A stretch of DNA of 64,000 bases from Cytophagales bacterium (GCA_033344775.1 JAWPMT010000002.1:620001-684000), one strand, 5' to 3'. Counted from the stretch's first letter, positions 23,969 to 35,100 are shown. The notes: generated by a model from the letters alone, not told the origin. A program made the numbers and translations.

Positions 23969-24732
23969 GTGCCATCCTCGAACTAAAAGGTGTGACCAAG
24001 CAGTTTGGCGGATTGACTGCCGTGGATGATATTTCACTTGAAGTAAGAACCGGGGAGGTCTTTTCAATCATTGGTCCCAATGGTGCTGGGAAGTCTACGT
24101 TGTTCAATTGCATTAACGGGCTCTATCAGGTTTCTGCAGGCTCGATTTGGCTGAAGGGTGAAGACATTACCGGTAAGAAACCCCATCAGGTAGCGAAGCG
24201 AGGCTTAAGCCGGACCTTCCAAAACCTGGAACTCTTCAGTAAAATGACCACCATGGAAAACCTCATGCTGGGTCGACACCTGCATATGAAGACGAGCTTT
24301 TTCAGTATTCCATCCTTGCTGTGGCCTAAAGGGAAATCTGCAAAAGAAGAAATAGCACACCGTCAGCGGGTAGAAGAGATCATTGATCTACTAGACCTGC
24401 AAGCGGTACGGAATAGATACACATCCCAATTACCCTATGGCCGCCAAAAGATTGTAGAATTGGGCAGGGCTTTGGCTACTGAGCCATCCATACTGTTGCT
24501 GGACGAACCAGCGGCAGGACTCAACCTGGAAGAGAAAGAAGAATTGGTTTTCTGGATCAATGACATCAGGCGGCAATTTGAGGTGACCATCCTGATCATT
24601 GAGCACAACATGCAATTGGTGAAAGCCATTTCCGATCGAATCATGGCATTGAATTTTGGAAAAGCCATCATTGTCGGAGAACCGGATGAGGTGGTCAGTC
24701 ATCCTGAAGTTGTAAAAGCCTATCTCGGATGA
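23965..24732 (+). CDS. livG: ABC importer ATP-binding protein (LivG family)
   Basis: The product has 255 residues. The Walker A motif is GPNGAGKS (residues ~34-41) and Walker B is ILLLDEPAAGLN. The signature region reads LPYGRQKIVELGRAL instead of the canonical LSGGQ, as is usual in LivG proteins. The segment SRTFQNLELF after the Q-loop is typical of this family. Overlaps of 4 bases with both neighbours indicate translational coupling. Confidence 0.94.
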   Translation: MSAILELKGVTKQFGGLTAVDDISLEVRTGEVFSIIGPNGAGKSTLFNCINGLYQVSAGSIWLKGEDITGKKPHQVAKRGLSRTFQNLELFSKMTTMENLMLGRHLHMKTSFFSIPSLLWPKGKSAKEEIAHRQRVEEIIDLLDLQAVRNRYTSQLPYGRQKIVELGRALATEPSILLLDEPAAGLNLEEKEELVFWINDIRRQFEVTILIIEHNMQLVKAISDRIMALNFGKAIIVGEPDEVVSHPEVVKAYLG

Positions 24733-25505
24733 AAGAATCGTTGCTGGACATACAGAATATTGAGACCTATTACGATAGGATACTTGCCCTGAAAGGCGTA
24801 TCCATGACCATTCGAAAAGATGCGGTAACAGCAGTATTAGGAAACAATGGCGCAGGTAAAACAACCATCCTGAAAACGGTGATGGGACTGCTTGACGATC
24901 AGCCAGAAAAAGGAAACATCCAATTCAAGGGGGCCGATATCACAGGTAAAAACACGGTTTCAATAGTCAATATGGGGATTGGATATGTTCCGGAGGGGCG
25001 AGAGGTCTTTCAGGAATTGACCGTAAGAGAGAATTTGCTGGTAGGTGGGTACATGGGTAATCGCCAATCGGCTAAAGAAACCCTTGAGAAAGTCCATGCT
25101 TATTTTCCGATCCTGTCGGAGCGCCAAAGTCAATTGGCAGGAACCTTATCCGGAGGTGAACAGCAGATGCTGGCAATTGGACGGGCTTTGATGAATCGCC
25201 CGCAATTGTTATTTTTAGATGAGCCCTCATTGGGATTATCTCCTTTGTTGGTGGATCAACTCTTTGAGATCATTCAACAGATTGCCAGGGATGGATTGAC
25301 GGTTTTACTGGTCGAGCAGAATGCTAACAAGGCCCTGGAGATCGCGGATTTTGGCTACATCATAGAGAATGGTCGATTTGTGGCTTCCGGAGAAGTGGAG
25401 CAATTGAAAAAGGATGAAGACGTGAAGGAGTTCTACCTGGGCCTTAAGTCAGAGACGTCCATCAAAGGAACCCAGCGCTACAAAAGAAAACGCCGATGGA
25501 ATTGA
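24729..25505 (+). CDS. livF: ABC importer ATP-binding protein (LivF family)
   Basis: The product has 258 residues with Walker A GNNGAGKT, signature LSGGEQQMLAIGRALM, Walker B LLFLDEPSLGL and a switch region VLLVEQN. The YVPEGREVF segment is characteristic of LivF. The C-terminus is longer than usual by a basic tail (RYKRKRRWN). It pairs with LivG to energise transport. The acyl-CoA ligase gene starts 6 bp after its stop. Confidence 0.94.
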   Translation: MKESLLDIQNIETYYDRILALKGVSMTIRKDAVTAVLGNNGAGKTTILKTVMGLLDDQPEKGNIQFKGADITGKNTVSIVNMGIGYVPEGREVFQELTVRENLLVGGYMGNRQSAKETLEKVHAYFPILSERQSQLAGTLSGGEQQMLAIGRALMNRPQLLFLDEPSLGLSPLLVDQLFEIIQQIARDGLTVLLVEQNANKALEIADFGYIIENGRFVASGEVEQLKKDEDVKEFYLGLKSETSIKGTQRYKRKRRWN

Positions 25506-25511
25506 GTATAT

Positions 25512-27329
25512 ATGTCTGATCACAACCTAAATACCATCCCAGGACTTTTCCTTTCCAGTTCCGAGCAATTTGGAGACCGGGTGGCGTTGCGTCACAAGTC
25601 CTTCGGTATTTGGCAAGACATCACCTGGACGGAATACCGAAAGTCGGCCCTGACCATTGGGCATGGACTGGTCAGCATGGGCTTGTCAAAGGGAGATTTC
25701 GTAGGCATCATTGGAGAGAACTGCCCAGAATGGTTGTTCATAGATGTGGGCATTCAATTGGTGGTGGCTGTGTCGGTTGGGGTATATACGACCAATTCCA
25801 CGGAGCAATGCGAATATGTGATCAAGCATGCCGATTGTTCTTATCTGTTTGTGGAAAATGAGGAACAATTGGATAAGTGGCTGGCCTTCAGAGATCGCAC
25901 ACCTTTAGTAGAGAAAGTGATTGTCTGGGATTGGAAGGGACTGGATGACTTTCAGGATGATCAGGTCATTTCCCTGGAACAATTGATGGAACTGGGGAAT
26001 AAGGCCAACCCTGAAATTATAGAGAAATGCGCTCAATTTCGAAAAGAACTGAAACAGGATGATACTTCTGTACTGATCTATACTTCGGGCACCACCGGTC
26101 CACCAAAAGGAGCAATGCTTTCTCATCAAAACCTAACATGGACGGCCAAAGCCCTTTCGGGAATAGATGAAACTACCCAGGTAGGACCGAAGGATGAAGT
26201 CATGTCATTTCTGCCTTTGTGCCACATCTTCGAGCGGATGTTCAGCTTACTGAGTCATATCCATGCGGGCTACATAGTCAGTTTTGTGGAAAGCCCCGAT
26301 ACAATTGCTGAGAACCTACGTGAAATTTCACCAACTGTCGGATATGCGGTACCTCGCATCTGGGAGAAGTATCATGCCCGGATCAAAATCGCTATAGATG
26401 ATGCCACACCAGTGAAAAGATGGCTTGCTAATAAGGCGGTTAAGCACGGAGAACAATACATCAAAAAGAAGATTGAACAGCAATCCATTGGATTGGTGGA
26501 AAAAAGCCTTAGGTGGTTTTATGAACATACGGTTTACTGGAAAGTCAGGAAGCATCTGGGCATGGAGCGCATGCGATTTGCCTTTTCTGGAGCCGCACCG
26601 ATTGCACCGGATATTCTGCTCTTTTTCAATGCCATTGGACTGAATATTCTGGAAGGTTATGGCATGACCGAAACTTGTGGCATTACTTCAGGTACACGCT
26701 TGTCCACTTATCGATTCGGAACCGTAGGCTTACCACTTGATGGCATTGACGTGAAACTTAGTGAGGAAGGCGAGATCATGATCCGGTCGGACAGTGTTTT
26801 CAAAGGATATTTCAAGAATCAGGAAGCGACAGACAAGACCATTCAGGAAGGCTGGTTGTATACCGGTGACATTGGAGAGATCGATGAAACCGGGCACATC
26901 AAAATCACCGATCGGAAGAAAGACATCATCATCACGGCAGGCGGTAAGAACATTGCCCCACAATACATTGAGAACAAACTCAAGTGCAGCTCCTATATCA
27001 ATGATGCAGTGGTCGTTGGGGAGAAACGGAAATTCGTTTCGGCCCTTATCGTTTTGGATGAAGAGAACATCAACAAGTTTGCACAAGACGAACGGGTGGT
27101 TTATCAAACCTACGCTGACCTGGCTACCAACGAAGCCATCAATGCTTTGATTTCGAAGGAGATCGATTTGGTCAACAAAGATCTCTCGAGGGTAGAGTCC
27201 GTCAAGAAGTTTGCGATCTTACCGAAGCGCCTTTATCAGGAAGACGGGGATGTAACGCCTACCATGAAAGTGAAAAGAAATGCGATCAATGACAACTATA
27301 GTGAATTAATAGAATCTATGTACACCTAA
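25512..27329 (+). CDS. Long-chain-type acyl-CoA ligase (AMP-forming)
   Basis: The product has 605 residues of the ANL superfamily, closest in layout to bacterial FadD15/ACSL-type enzymes. Visible motifs are the ATP-binding YTSGTTGPPKGAM (~192-204), the EGYGMTETCG motif, the hinge region GWLYTGDIGEID, and the C-terminal DRKKDIIITAGGKNIAP. It joins a carboxylic acid to CoA through an acyl-AMP. It sits inside the importer operon between livF and the binding protein (6 and 12 bp gaps), so it probably activates the imported compound. Substrate chain length cannot be read from the sequence. Confidence 0.92.
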   Translation: MSDHNLNTIPGLFLSSSEQFGDRVALRHKSFGIWQDITWTEYRKSALTIGHGLVSMGLSKGDFVGIIGENCPEWLFIDVGIQLVVAVSVGVYTTNSTEQCEYVIKHADCSYLFVENEEQLDKWLAFRDRTPLVEKVIVWDWKGLDDFQDDQVISLEQLMELGNKANPEIIEKCAQFRKELKQDDTSVLIYTSGTTGPPKGAMLSHQNLTWTAKALSGIDETTQVGPKDEVMSFLPLCHIFERMFSLLSHIHAGYIVSFVESPDTIAENLREISPTVGYAVPRIWEKYHARIKIAIDDATPVKRWLANKAVKHGEQYIKKKIEQQSIGLVEKSLRWFYEHTVYWKVRKHLGMERMRFAFSGAAPIAPDILLFFNAIGLNILEGYGMTETCGITSGTRLSTYRFGTVGLPLDGIDVKLSEEGEIMIRSDSVFKGYFKNQEATDKTIQEGWLYTGDIGEIDETGHIKITDRKKDIIITAGGKNIAPQYIENKLKCSSYINDAVVVGEKRKFVSALIVLDEENINKFAQDERVVYQTYADLATNEAINALISKEIDLVNKDLSRVESVKKFAILPKRLYQEDGDVTPTMKVKRNAINDNYSELIESMYT

Positions 27330-27341
27330 CCTAAATCAAGA

Positions 27342-28574
27342 ATGAAAAACTTAACGCAATTATTCAGTATCGTAGTGCTCCTTGCACTCATCGGATGTGG
27401 GGGCGGAGGAAGTGGCTCAGAATCAGGCGCTGAAGCGATTAGTGAAATCGGTGTAACTGATAGCACCATCACCATCGGCTCCTGGGGGCCTTTGACAGGG
27501 CCTGCCGCGTTGTGGGGAGATGTACCACGTGGGGTGGATGCTTATTTTCATTATATCAATCAACAAGGAGGTATCCATGGAAGGAAGGTGAAGGTGATCT
27601 ACAAAGACGATGGCTATCAACCGTCTAAAACAGTAGCAGCCGTGCGAGAAATGGTAGAACGAGATGAGGTATTTGCCTTTGTTGGAGGAGTGGGGACAGC
27701 ACCTTGCATGGCCGTGAGAGATTATATAACTCGCAACAACATACCTTGGGTTTCACCGGCCAGTGGGGCAACGCATTGGGCTTATCCCCCCGTGGACAAC
27801 ATCTTCAGTACGTATTCTTTGTATTTTGATGAGTCTACCACACAGGTAGATTACATTGTCAATACGTTGGGCGTTGATAAGATTGCCATGATCTATCAGA
27901 ACGATGATTTCGGTAAAAGTGGATTGGCAGGAGTTCAGGTCGCACTCGAAAAGTATAATCTCGAATTATTGGAAGAAATTTCTACAGAGGTAACCGATCA
28001 GGACCTGGGTTCTCATGTGGCTCGCTTGCAACAATCTGGTGCTGAAGTGGTCATCATGCAAGTACTGCCACGACAAGGAGCGATCATCACAGGAACAGCA
28101 GCAGTATTGGGTTATTCACCACAATTTGTAACCAATTCCACGTTAAGCGATGCGTCTCTGATGTATAAGATTACTGAAGGCCGATGGGCAGGAGTTTTGT
28201 TCAGCGGCTTCTTTGATGTCAGCCCTGAAGGGGTGGATATTGCCGGTTATCAAGCTGCCTTGAAATCAAAATACCCGGATGTTGCCTGGACCACTTTTGT
28301 AGCCTCAGGTTTCTATTTCTCAGAACCAGTGGTTCAGGCATTGAAGAATGCAGGACCTGACCTAACCCGAGCGAAATTCATTGCGGAAATGGAAAAACTT
28401 CAGAATTTCAAAGGCATGGGGATTCCGATCACTTTTGGTGTAGACAAAAGACAAGGTACCAGAGGAGCAGCGATGTATAAAGTCACTGAAGATGGGGGCA
28501 TCGAACGTGTATCAGATTACCTTGTTACGGATGAGAACCTGGATAAGGCAATACAGAGGCTGTCGGATTTGTAA
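27342..28574 (+). CDS. ABC importer substrate-binding lipoprotein (LivJ/K family)
   Basis: The product has 410 residues. A lipoprotein signal ends in LALIGC (lipid Cys19), followed by a Gly/Ser-rich tether. The mature protein is a Peripla_BP_6-type two-lobe receptor: ITIGSWGPLTGPAALWGD, YFHYINQQGGIHGRKVKVIYKDDGY in overlapping pieces, and a mid-protein KIAMIYQNDDFGKSG strand. HAAT receptors bind branched-chain amino acids but also amides, urea and aromatic or fatty acids, and the co-encoded acyl-CoA ligase favours an acid here. It is the last gene of the operon. A hairpin-rich repeat follows after ~50 bp. Confidence 0.93.
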   Translation: MKNLTQLFSIVVLLALIGCGGGGSGSESGAEAISEIGVTDSTITIGSWGPLTGPAALWGDVPRGVDAYFHYINQQGGIHGRKVKVIYKDDGYQPSKTVAAVREMVERDEVFAFVGGVGTAPCMAVRDYITRNNIPWVSPASGATHWAYPPVDNIFSTYSLYFDESTTQVDYIVNTLGVDKIAMIYQNDDFGKSGLAGVQVALEKYNLELLEEISTEVTDQDLGSHVARLQQSGAEVVIMQVLPRQGAIITGTAAVLGYSPQFVTNSTLSDASLMYKITEGRWAGVLFSGFFDVSPEGVDIAGYQAALKSKYPDVAWTTFVASGFYFSEPVVQALKNAGPDLTRAKFIAEMEKLQNFKGMGIPITFGVDKRQGTRGAAMYKVTEDGGIERVSDYLVTDENLDKAIQRLSDL

Positions 28575-28625
28575 TGCTTTAATATGAAATTTTACTAGCT
28601 GTCAACTTTAACCAAATAAAAACAC

Positions 28626-28716
28626 GTCATTCCCGCGAATGCGGGAATCTCAATAATATTTAGCACATCTATTATTGAGATGCCTTGGTCAGGTCCCTTG
28701 TCTTCGATGGAATGAC
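28626..28716. repeat. Nested palindromic element (MITE/REP-like)
   Basis: The ends are inverted: GTCATTCC (28626-28633) and GGAATGAC (28709-28716). Inside are a GC-rich hairpin, ATTCCCGC/GCGGGAAT (28629-28648), and a second perfect 12-bp stem, ATCTCAATAATA/TATTATTGAGAT (28647-28681). It has no coding capacity. The CATTCCCGC...GCGGGAAT unit resembles dispersed repeats known from many bacteria. It lies between the importer operon and a convergent small gene. Confidence 0.7.
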
Positions 28717-28733
28717 GCTTAAATTGAATGCCT

Positions 28734-28907
28734 TCAATTCAAACTCCTCCTCAAAAAGAAATAACACAAAGGACCAATCAATGGGATGAGGACGACCACC
28801 GGAAACCAGATGATCTTGGTTTTCGTGCGGATACTTCTGTTAGCGATATCGATCATGGCGTAGATAGCAATACTCACCACGATCACTCCAAAAATTGCAA
28901 ATTCCAT
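28734..28907 (-). CDS. 57-residue PLDc_N-type membrane protein
   Basis: A short minus-strand frame starts at ATG 28907. It encodes two hydrophobic helices (EFAIFGVIVVSIAIYAMIDI and IIWFPVVVLIPLIGPLCYFF) joined by a basic loop (NRSIRTKTK) and ends with RRSLN. The pattern, with a central KxxWFPVVVLIPLIGPLCYF, matches the PLDc_N (phospholipase D-nuclease N-terminal) family, which in Bacteroidota usually occurs as stand-alone two-helix proteins of unknown role. A plus-strand frame of similar size overlaps it but is rich in His/Asp/Asn and looks non-coding. Confidence 0.7.
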   Translation of the reverse strand: MEFAIFGVIVVSIAIYAMIDIANRSIRTKTKIIWFPVVVLIPLIGPLCYFFLRRSLN

Positions 28908-28986
28908 CTTCTTAGGGGTTTAGTGCCTAAGTTCTGAATCCTTTCTGTTGTATAATATGAGGTTCGTCAGTAGGTAAAGTGACTTT

Positions 28987-29035
28987 AAACCTTATATGTT
29001 TTCTTTAATCATGGAGAGTGAAACCTATAAGGTTT
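28987..29035. repeat. 10-bp inverted repeat with AAACCTTATA arms
   Basis: AAACCTTATA (28987-28996) is inverted as TATAAGGTTT (29026-29035) across 29 nt. The second arm is itself within a near-palindrome (AAACCTATAAGGTTT). It is a palindromic intergenic repeat or a weak terminator stem. Confidence 0.4.
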
Positions 29036-29041
29036 GAACAT

Positions 29042-29072
29042 AAAAAAAGGGTGCCCAGTGGAAGGCACCCTT
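29042..29072 (-). terminator. Rho-independent terminator of the giant secreted protein gene
   Basis: On the minus strand AAGGGTGCC and GGCACCCTT form a 9-bp stem with an 8-nt loop, followed by a run of seven T (forward 29042-29048). It lies 38 bp after the stop codon at 29110. A second small hairpin (CTACTC/GAGTAG, 29075-29090) precedes it. Confidence 0.85.
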
Positions 29073-29109
29073 AGTCTACTCCGGGGAGTAGCTTCGTCTG
29101 GCGGCGACT

Positions 29110-32100
29110 TTATTTCCTTTTCAAGATCCTGGCAGTCGTGATTTCTGCTCCGTCAATGACGCGGATCACATATGCTCCAGGAGCTAGTTGACTCACATCC
29201 AATTGATCGCGTACTTCCTGCTTTTTGATCAATTTACCATCCATGGTCAGCACCTGCACCTGGATGACATTGGTCGCATCAAAAAACAAGGTTTCTGCTA
29301 CAGGGTTAGGATAGATGCGAATACCATTGTTCACTGTTCCGGTTGACAATACCAGATTTACTGTCACGCTAAAGGTGGTCGAAAACTGGTCATTGACTTC
29401 CTGACCATCGTTGGCGGTCAAAGTGAAAGTCTGCATACCAGATGCATTCGCAAGAGCGGTCAAGATGACGGCATTTTCTCCAATAGAAGCTTTCACTACA
29501 TTGGGCTCTTCTGAAGTCACAGTATAGGTTACCACTTGATCTGCCTCATTCGAAGGGAGATTGTTTGGGATAATGGCAATCGAAACGGCTTCATCAAAAT
29601 CTTGATCTACCTCGATGTTGGTTTGTCCCAAACTAAAACTCGGTGCATCATTGACGGCATTCACGGTTACGGTTATGGTATCATTCACGAACAGGCCATC
29701 TTTATCCGTTGCAGTAGCGACTACTGAGCTGGTGCCATTGGCATTCGCAAGGAAGGAGAGGGTCAAAGTGAATTCATCCAATGACGCAGTGACCAGTTGT
29801 GTGTTCAAGCTGGTAACTGAAAGGGTCAGTGAATCACTGGGATCAATGTCCGTGAATATATCAGTCAGACCAATCGTAGCATCTGTGGCATCTTCATCCA
29901 CTGTTTGGTCCGGCGTATTGTTGGCTACCGTAGGCGCGTCGTTCACATTCGTAACAGTCAGGGTGAATGACGTAGCTACGGATTCTCCTGATGCATCGCT
30001 AGCCGTTGCGGTTATGGTACCACTGCCATTGTAATCGGCCGAAGGTGTCACCTGAACCCCTGTTTCTGATAGCTGCACGGCCACGTTTTCACCAAAATCA
30101 TGAGAGACCGTGTAAGTAAGTTCATCGTCTTCAGGGTCGCTGAATACCGAATCAAGATCTACAATGACTGCTGATTCTTGATCTTCCAAAATAGAGAGTT
30201 CTCCTAGAGTTACGTTTATAATAGGAGCCTCATTGACGTTGATGACGTTGATGGTGAGGTTTACACTATCATTCAAATCATTTGCGGAGGCAAAAACTTC
30301 TAATTCATAAGCATTGTCGGCATTGGCATCTGTGGGATTTTCAAAATCAGGTGCCGCATTGAACATGATGGCTCCAGTCGCGTCGATGGAGAACAGGTCC
30401 GCATCATCCCCTTGAAGGGAATAAGTAACACTTGAATCGTTCGCTCCGTTATCGCCATCATTGGCATCAACATCCGCTACCGTAACGGAACTGTTTTCAT
30501 CGTAGGAAATGTTACTGGCTTCTGATGTAGAGGCGTACTCTGCTACTGCGTCATTGACCCGGCCGAGTACGAGCATTTTAGACCCATTGGCATTGAAGAG
30601 TACTTCCGTAGGATTCGATACGTCCGCAGATACAGTTTGGGAAGCAGTAAAAGATGCTGTAGACACATCGTAAGCAGTAGTCAATGCGTATTCCACAATT
30701 TTGGAAGTCACTCGTCCAGGGACAAATATTTTTAAGCCGTCAGGGCTAAAGGTTACGCCAACAGGATCAGTCACTTCTCCGGCTACAGAGAACTCCTCGG
30801 TTGCTCCGGCATAAGTAGCGGAGGTCAAATCAAAAGCTGTACTCAGGTCAAATTCTACAATGCGATCGTCGTTGTTACCAATCATGTACATTTTGGTCCC
30901 GTCGTTATTAAAGGCCATGCCCGTTGGGAAGTTGTCATATGTACTCATGGAAAGCGTACTTGAGAATGTGGCCGTTGAAACATCGTATCCCGTGGCGAGG
31001 TTGTATTCCACAATCGACTTTCCCTGATCGCCAACAATGAACATTTTGGTGCCGTCATTACTGAATTTCACACCAAAGAGGCCAGTTTCACGGTCCTGAA
31101 TAGAGAACCCATCGACATAGCTTGCTGTAGAAACATCGTATGCAGTAGCCAGTGTGTATTCATGAACCTGATCACGGTCTGACCCTGCCATGAACATTTT
31201 GGTTCCGTCTGAATTGAAAGCCAGCCCCCAGGGATTTGCATCTTGTGCTTGCACAGAAAATTCATCGGCATCACCCGTATGCTCATATTCAGTGATGTTG
31301 AAATTAGATCCAACCGGACTGGTGATCACTGGTGTGCCTTCATCGGTTACTGTGATGGTGAAATCTTTGCTGAAAGCACCACCTGTAGCATCTGTTGCCG
31401 TTACAGTGATCGAGTAGGAATTGGTCGTCTCAAAATCGAATGAAGCTGCGGAAAGGAGAAAGGAACCATTGATCGAGAAGCTTTCTGCATCCGTTCCGGA
31501 AATAGTAAACGTATGCGTCTCACTATCGACATCTGTCGCAGATAAAGTGCCTATTTCGGTGCCAATGGCTTCATTTTCTGCAATGGTTGATTCAGATAAG
31601 GCAATGTTGGTAGGGATTGCCCGCACATTTACGGTGAGCGCTAAGGTGGTAGTGTTTGTCCCCACTATGGCGTTGATATTGATCTCATAAATATTATTCG
31701 CATCCGCATCTACGGGAGCATCATACTCGGGAGTAGTAGCGAAGGTGATCACTCCATTTTCATCAATTGCGAACTCAGCTGCATCGTCACCAGACAGGCT
31801 GTAAGTGACGCTGGTATCATTGGCTCCGTTATCACCATCATTGGCGTCTACATCCAATACGGTAGCAGTGCTGCCTTCACTGAAATCTATGACATTGGTG
31901 GTAGAATTAGAGGTGTATTCCGCAACGGCATCATTGACACGTCCGAGTACCAACATTTTTGACCCATCTCCATTGAAAAGTACTTCCGTAGGGTTGGAAA
32001 CATCAGCGGATACAGTTTGAGAAGCGGTGAAAGTTGCTGTAGATACATCGTAAGCTGTAGATAAGGCATATTCCGCGATTTTGGAGGTTACCCTTCCCGG

Positions 32101-35100
32101 GACAAACATCCTTGTTCCGTCAGGATTGAAAGTCACCCCAACCGGATCTGTCAGTTCACTTGAAACGGAAAATTCCTCTGACGATCCCGCATAGGTAGCA
32201 GAAGCCAGATCGAACGCTGTACTCAAGTCAAATTCGACAATGCGATCGTCGTTGTTTCCGATCATGTACATTTTGGTGCCAGCATCATTGAAGGCCATGC
32301 CTGTAGGGAAGTTGTCGTACGTACTCATCGCGAGTGTACTTGAAAAAGTAGCGGTGGACACATCATAACCTGTCGCCAGGGCGTATTCGACGATGGATTT
32401 TCCTTGATCTCCGACAATGAACATTTTGGTGCCATCGTTACTGAATTTTACGCCGAATAAGCCCGTTTCACGGTTCTGAACTGAAATACCATCGACATAA
32501 GTAGCAGTAGAAACATCATAGGCGGTGGATAGGGTATACTCATGTACCTGATCACTGTCCGATCCTGCCATGAACATCTTGGTCCCGTCTGAATTGAAAG
32601 CCAGACCCCAGGGGTTTGCGTCCTGTGCTTGCACGGAAAATTCGTCTGTATCCCCACTGTGTGAGTAATTTGAGATGTCGTAATGGGCGGACGCTACATT
32701 GGTGAATACCGGAGTTCCTTCATCTGTAACCGTGATGGAGAAGTCTTTGCTGAATGCGCCACCCGTTTCGTCGGTTGCTGTTACCGTGATTGAGTAAGAG
32801 TTAGTTGTTTCAAAATCGAATGATTCGGCAGAAAGGAGGGAAGACCCATCGATCGAGAAACTCGCAGCATCCGTTCCTGAAAGTGTGAAAGTATGTGATT
32901 GGCTGTCAGCATCGGTCGCGGACAGGGTGCCTATTGCTGTACCAGTGTCTTCATTTTCAGCGATGGTCGATGCAGATAAGGTAATGTCCGATGGTAATGC
33001 CTTAACGTTCACAACCAAAGGAACTGTTGTAGTTAAGGTCCCTGCAGTTGCATTCACGTCGATCTCATACACATTGTTCATGTCGCTATCTCCTGGGGTG
33101 TCGTAATCGGGAGTGGTAACAAAATCGATCTCCCCATTGGCACTGATGGTAAAGGCAGCGGCATCGTCACCGGTCAGGCTGTAGGTGACGCTCGTATCGT
33201 TGGCTCCGTTATCGCCATTGTTTGCGTCTACATCCAGCACTGTATCAGTGTTGCCTTCACTGTAGTTGACTGCATTGGCTGTAGCAGTAGAGTTGTATTC
33301 GGCAACGGCATCATTCACACGACCTAATACCAGCATTTTTGACCCGTCTCCATTGAACAATACTTCCGTAGGGTTGGAGACATCTGCAGTTACCGTTTGT
33401 GAGGCAGTGAAGGTAGCCGTTGAAATATCATAAGCTACAGTCAAGGCGTATGCTGCAATCTTGGAAGTCACACGACCAGGGACAAACATCTTCAAGCCAT
33501 CCGGACTGAATGTCACGCCAACCGGGTCACTTAATTCACCTCCAACATTGAACTCTTCAGTGGCACCAGCATAGGTCGCGGAAGACAGGTTAAAAGCAGT
33601 ACTAAGGCTGAATTCCACAATGCGATTGTCGTTGTTTCCGACCATGAACATTTTGGTGCCATCATCGTTGAAACCCAATCCAGTAGGGAAGTTGTCGTAA
33701 GTGCTCATCAAAAGAGAGCGGGTAAAAGTGGCCGTAGATACGTCAAAGCTTGTACCAAGCGCATACTCTAATACCGCTTTTCCCTGATCACCGACGGTAA
33801 ACATCTTGGTGCCATCATTGCTGAATTTCACGCCAAAAAGGCCTGTTTCGCGGTTTTGAATAGAGAAGCCATCGACATAAGTAGCGGTAGAAACATCGTA
33901 GGCGGTAGTTAGGGTGTATTCATGTACCCGATCACTGTCCGATCCGGACATGAACATTTTGGTGCCATCTTCATTGAAGGCCAATCCCCAGGGATTAGCA
34001 TCCTGTGCCGCTACGGAAAACTCATCTGCATCACCACTGTGTGAGTAATTGGAGATATCGTAGTGCACTACGGCTACATTGGTGAAGATAGGTGTGCCTT
34101 CGTCCGTTACTGTAATGGTAAAGTCCTTGCTAAATGCACCACCTGTTTCATCAGTCGCAGTTACAGTGATTGAGTACGAATTAGTGGTCTCAAAATCAAA
34201 AGAAGCTGCGGATAGGAGAGAAGTGCCATCGATAGAAAAGCTGGCGGCATCTGTTCCCGAAAGGGTAAAGGTGTGTGACTGACTGTCTGCGTCAGTAGCT
34301 GAAATTGTACCGACTTCTGTGCCAGCATCTTCATTTTCAGCAATGCTGCTATTGGATAAAGCAATGTCAGTAGGATTGGCACGAACGGTGACATTTACAG
34401 CAAGGTTTTCAGTTTGTCCATTAGCTGTAGCGTTGATGCCGAATTCATAGACATTATTTGTATCCGTATCTGATGGCGTGTCATAATCCGGAGACGTATT
34501 AAAGGTGACAACACCACTTTCGTCAATCGAAAATGAAGCTGCGTCATCTCCATCCAGGCCATAAGTGACACTGGAATCTGTAGCGCCACCATTACCGTCA
34601 TTGGCATCCACATTAATTACCTGAGCGGTATTGCCTTCACTGAATTCCACCTCAGAAGTGCTCGCAGTTGAATTGTATTCTGCGATTGCATCATTCACAC
34701 GACCCAGGACCAGCATTTTAGTGCCGTCGCCATTGAACAGTACTTCAGTAGGGTTGGAAACATCAGCGGATACAGTTTGAGAAGCGGTGAAAGTTGCTGT
34801 AGATACATCGTAAGCCGTAGATAAGGCATATTCCGCGATTTTGGACGTTACACGACCAGGGACAAACATTTTCATGCCGTCCGGACTGAATGTTACACCA
34901 ACAGGATCAGTGAGCTCTCCCGCAATAGAAAATTCTTCCCCGGCCCCTGCATAGGCAGCACTAGACAGGTCGAAGGCCGTGCTTAAGCTGAATTCTACGA
35001 TTCGGTCGTCATTGTTCCCAACCACGAACATCTTAGTCCCGTCATCGTTGAAACCCAGCCCCGTAGGGAAGTTGTCGTATGTGCTCATTGCAAGGGAACG

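Noticed and set aside
28728-28937. Plus-strand open frame of 69 codons
   Set aside because: Its composition (many His, Asp, Asn) is unlike a real protein, and the opposite strand encodes a convincing two-helix membrane protein.
29615-30034. Plus-strand open frames inside the giant secreted protein gene
   Set aside because: They are antisense to regular cadherin-like repeats; similar low-complexity antisense frames recur with the 1380-bp units.
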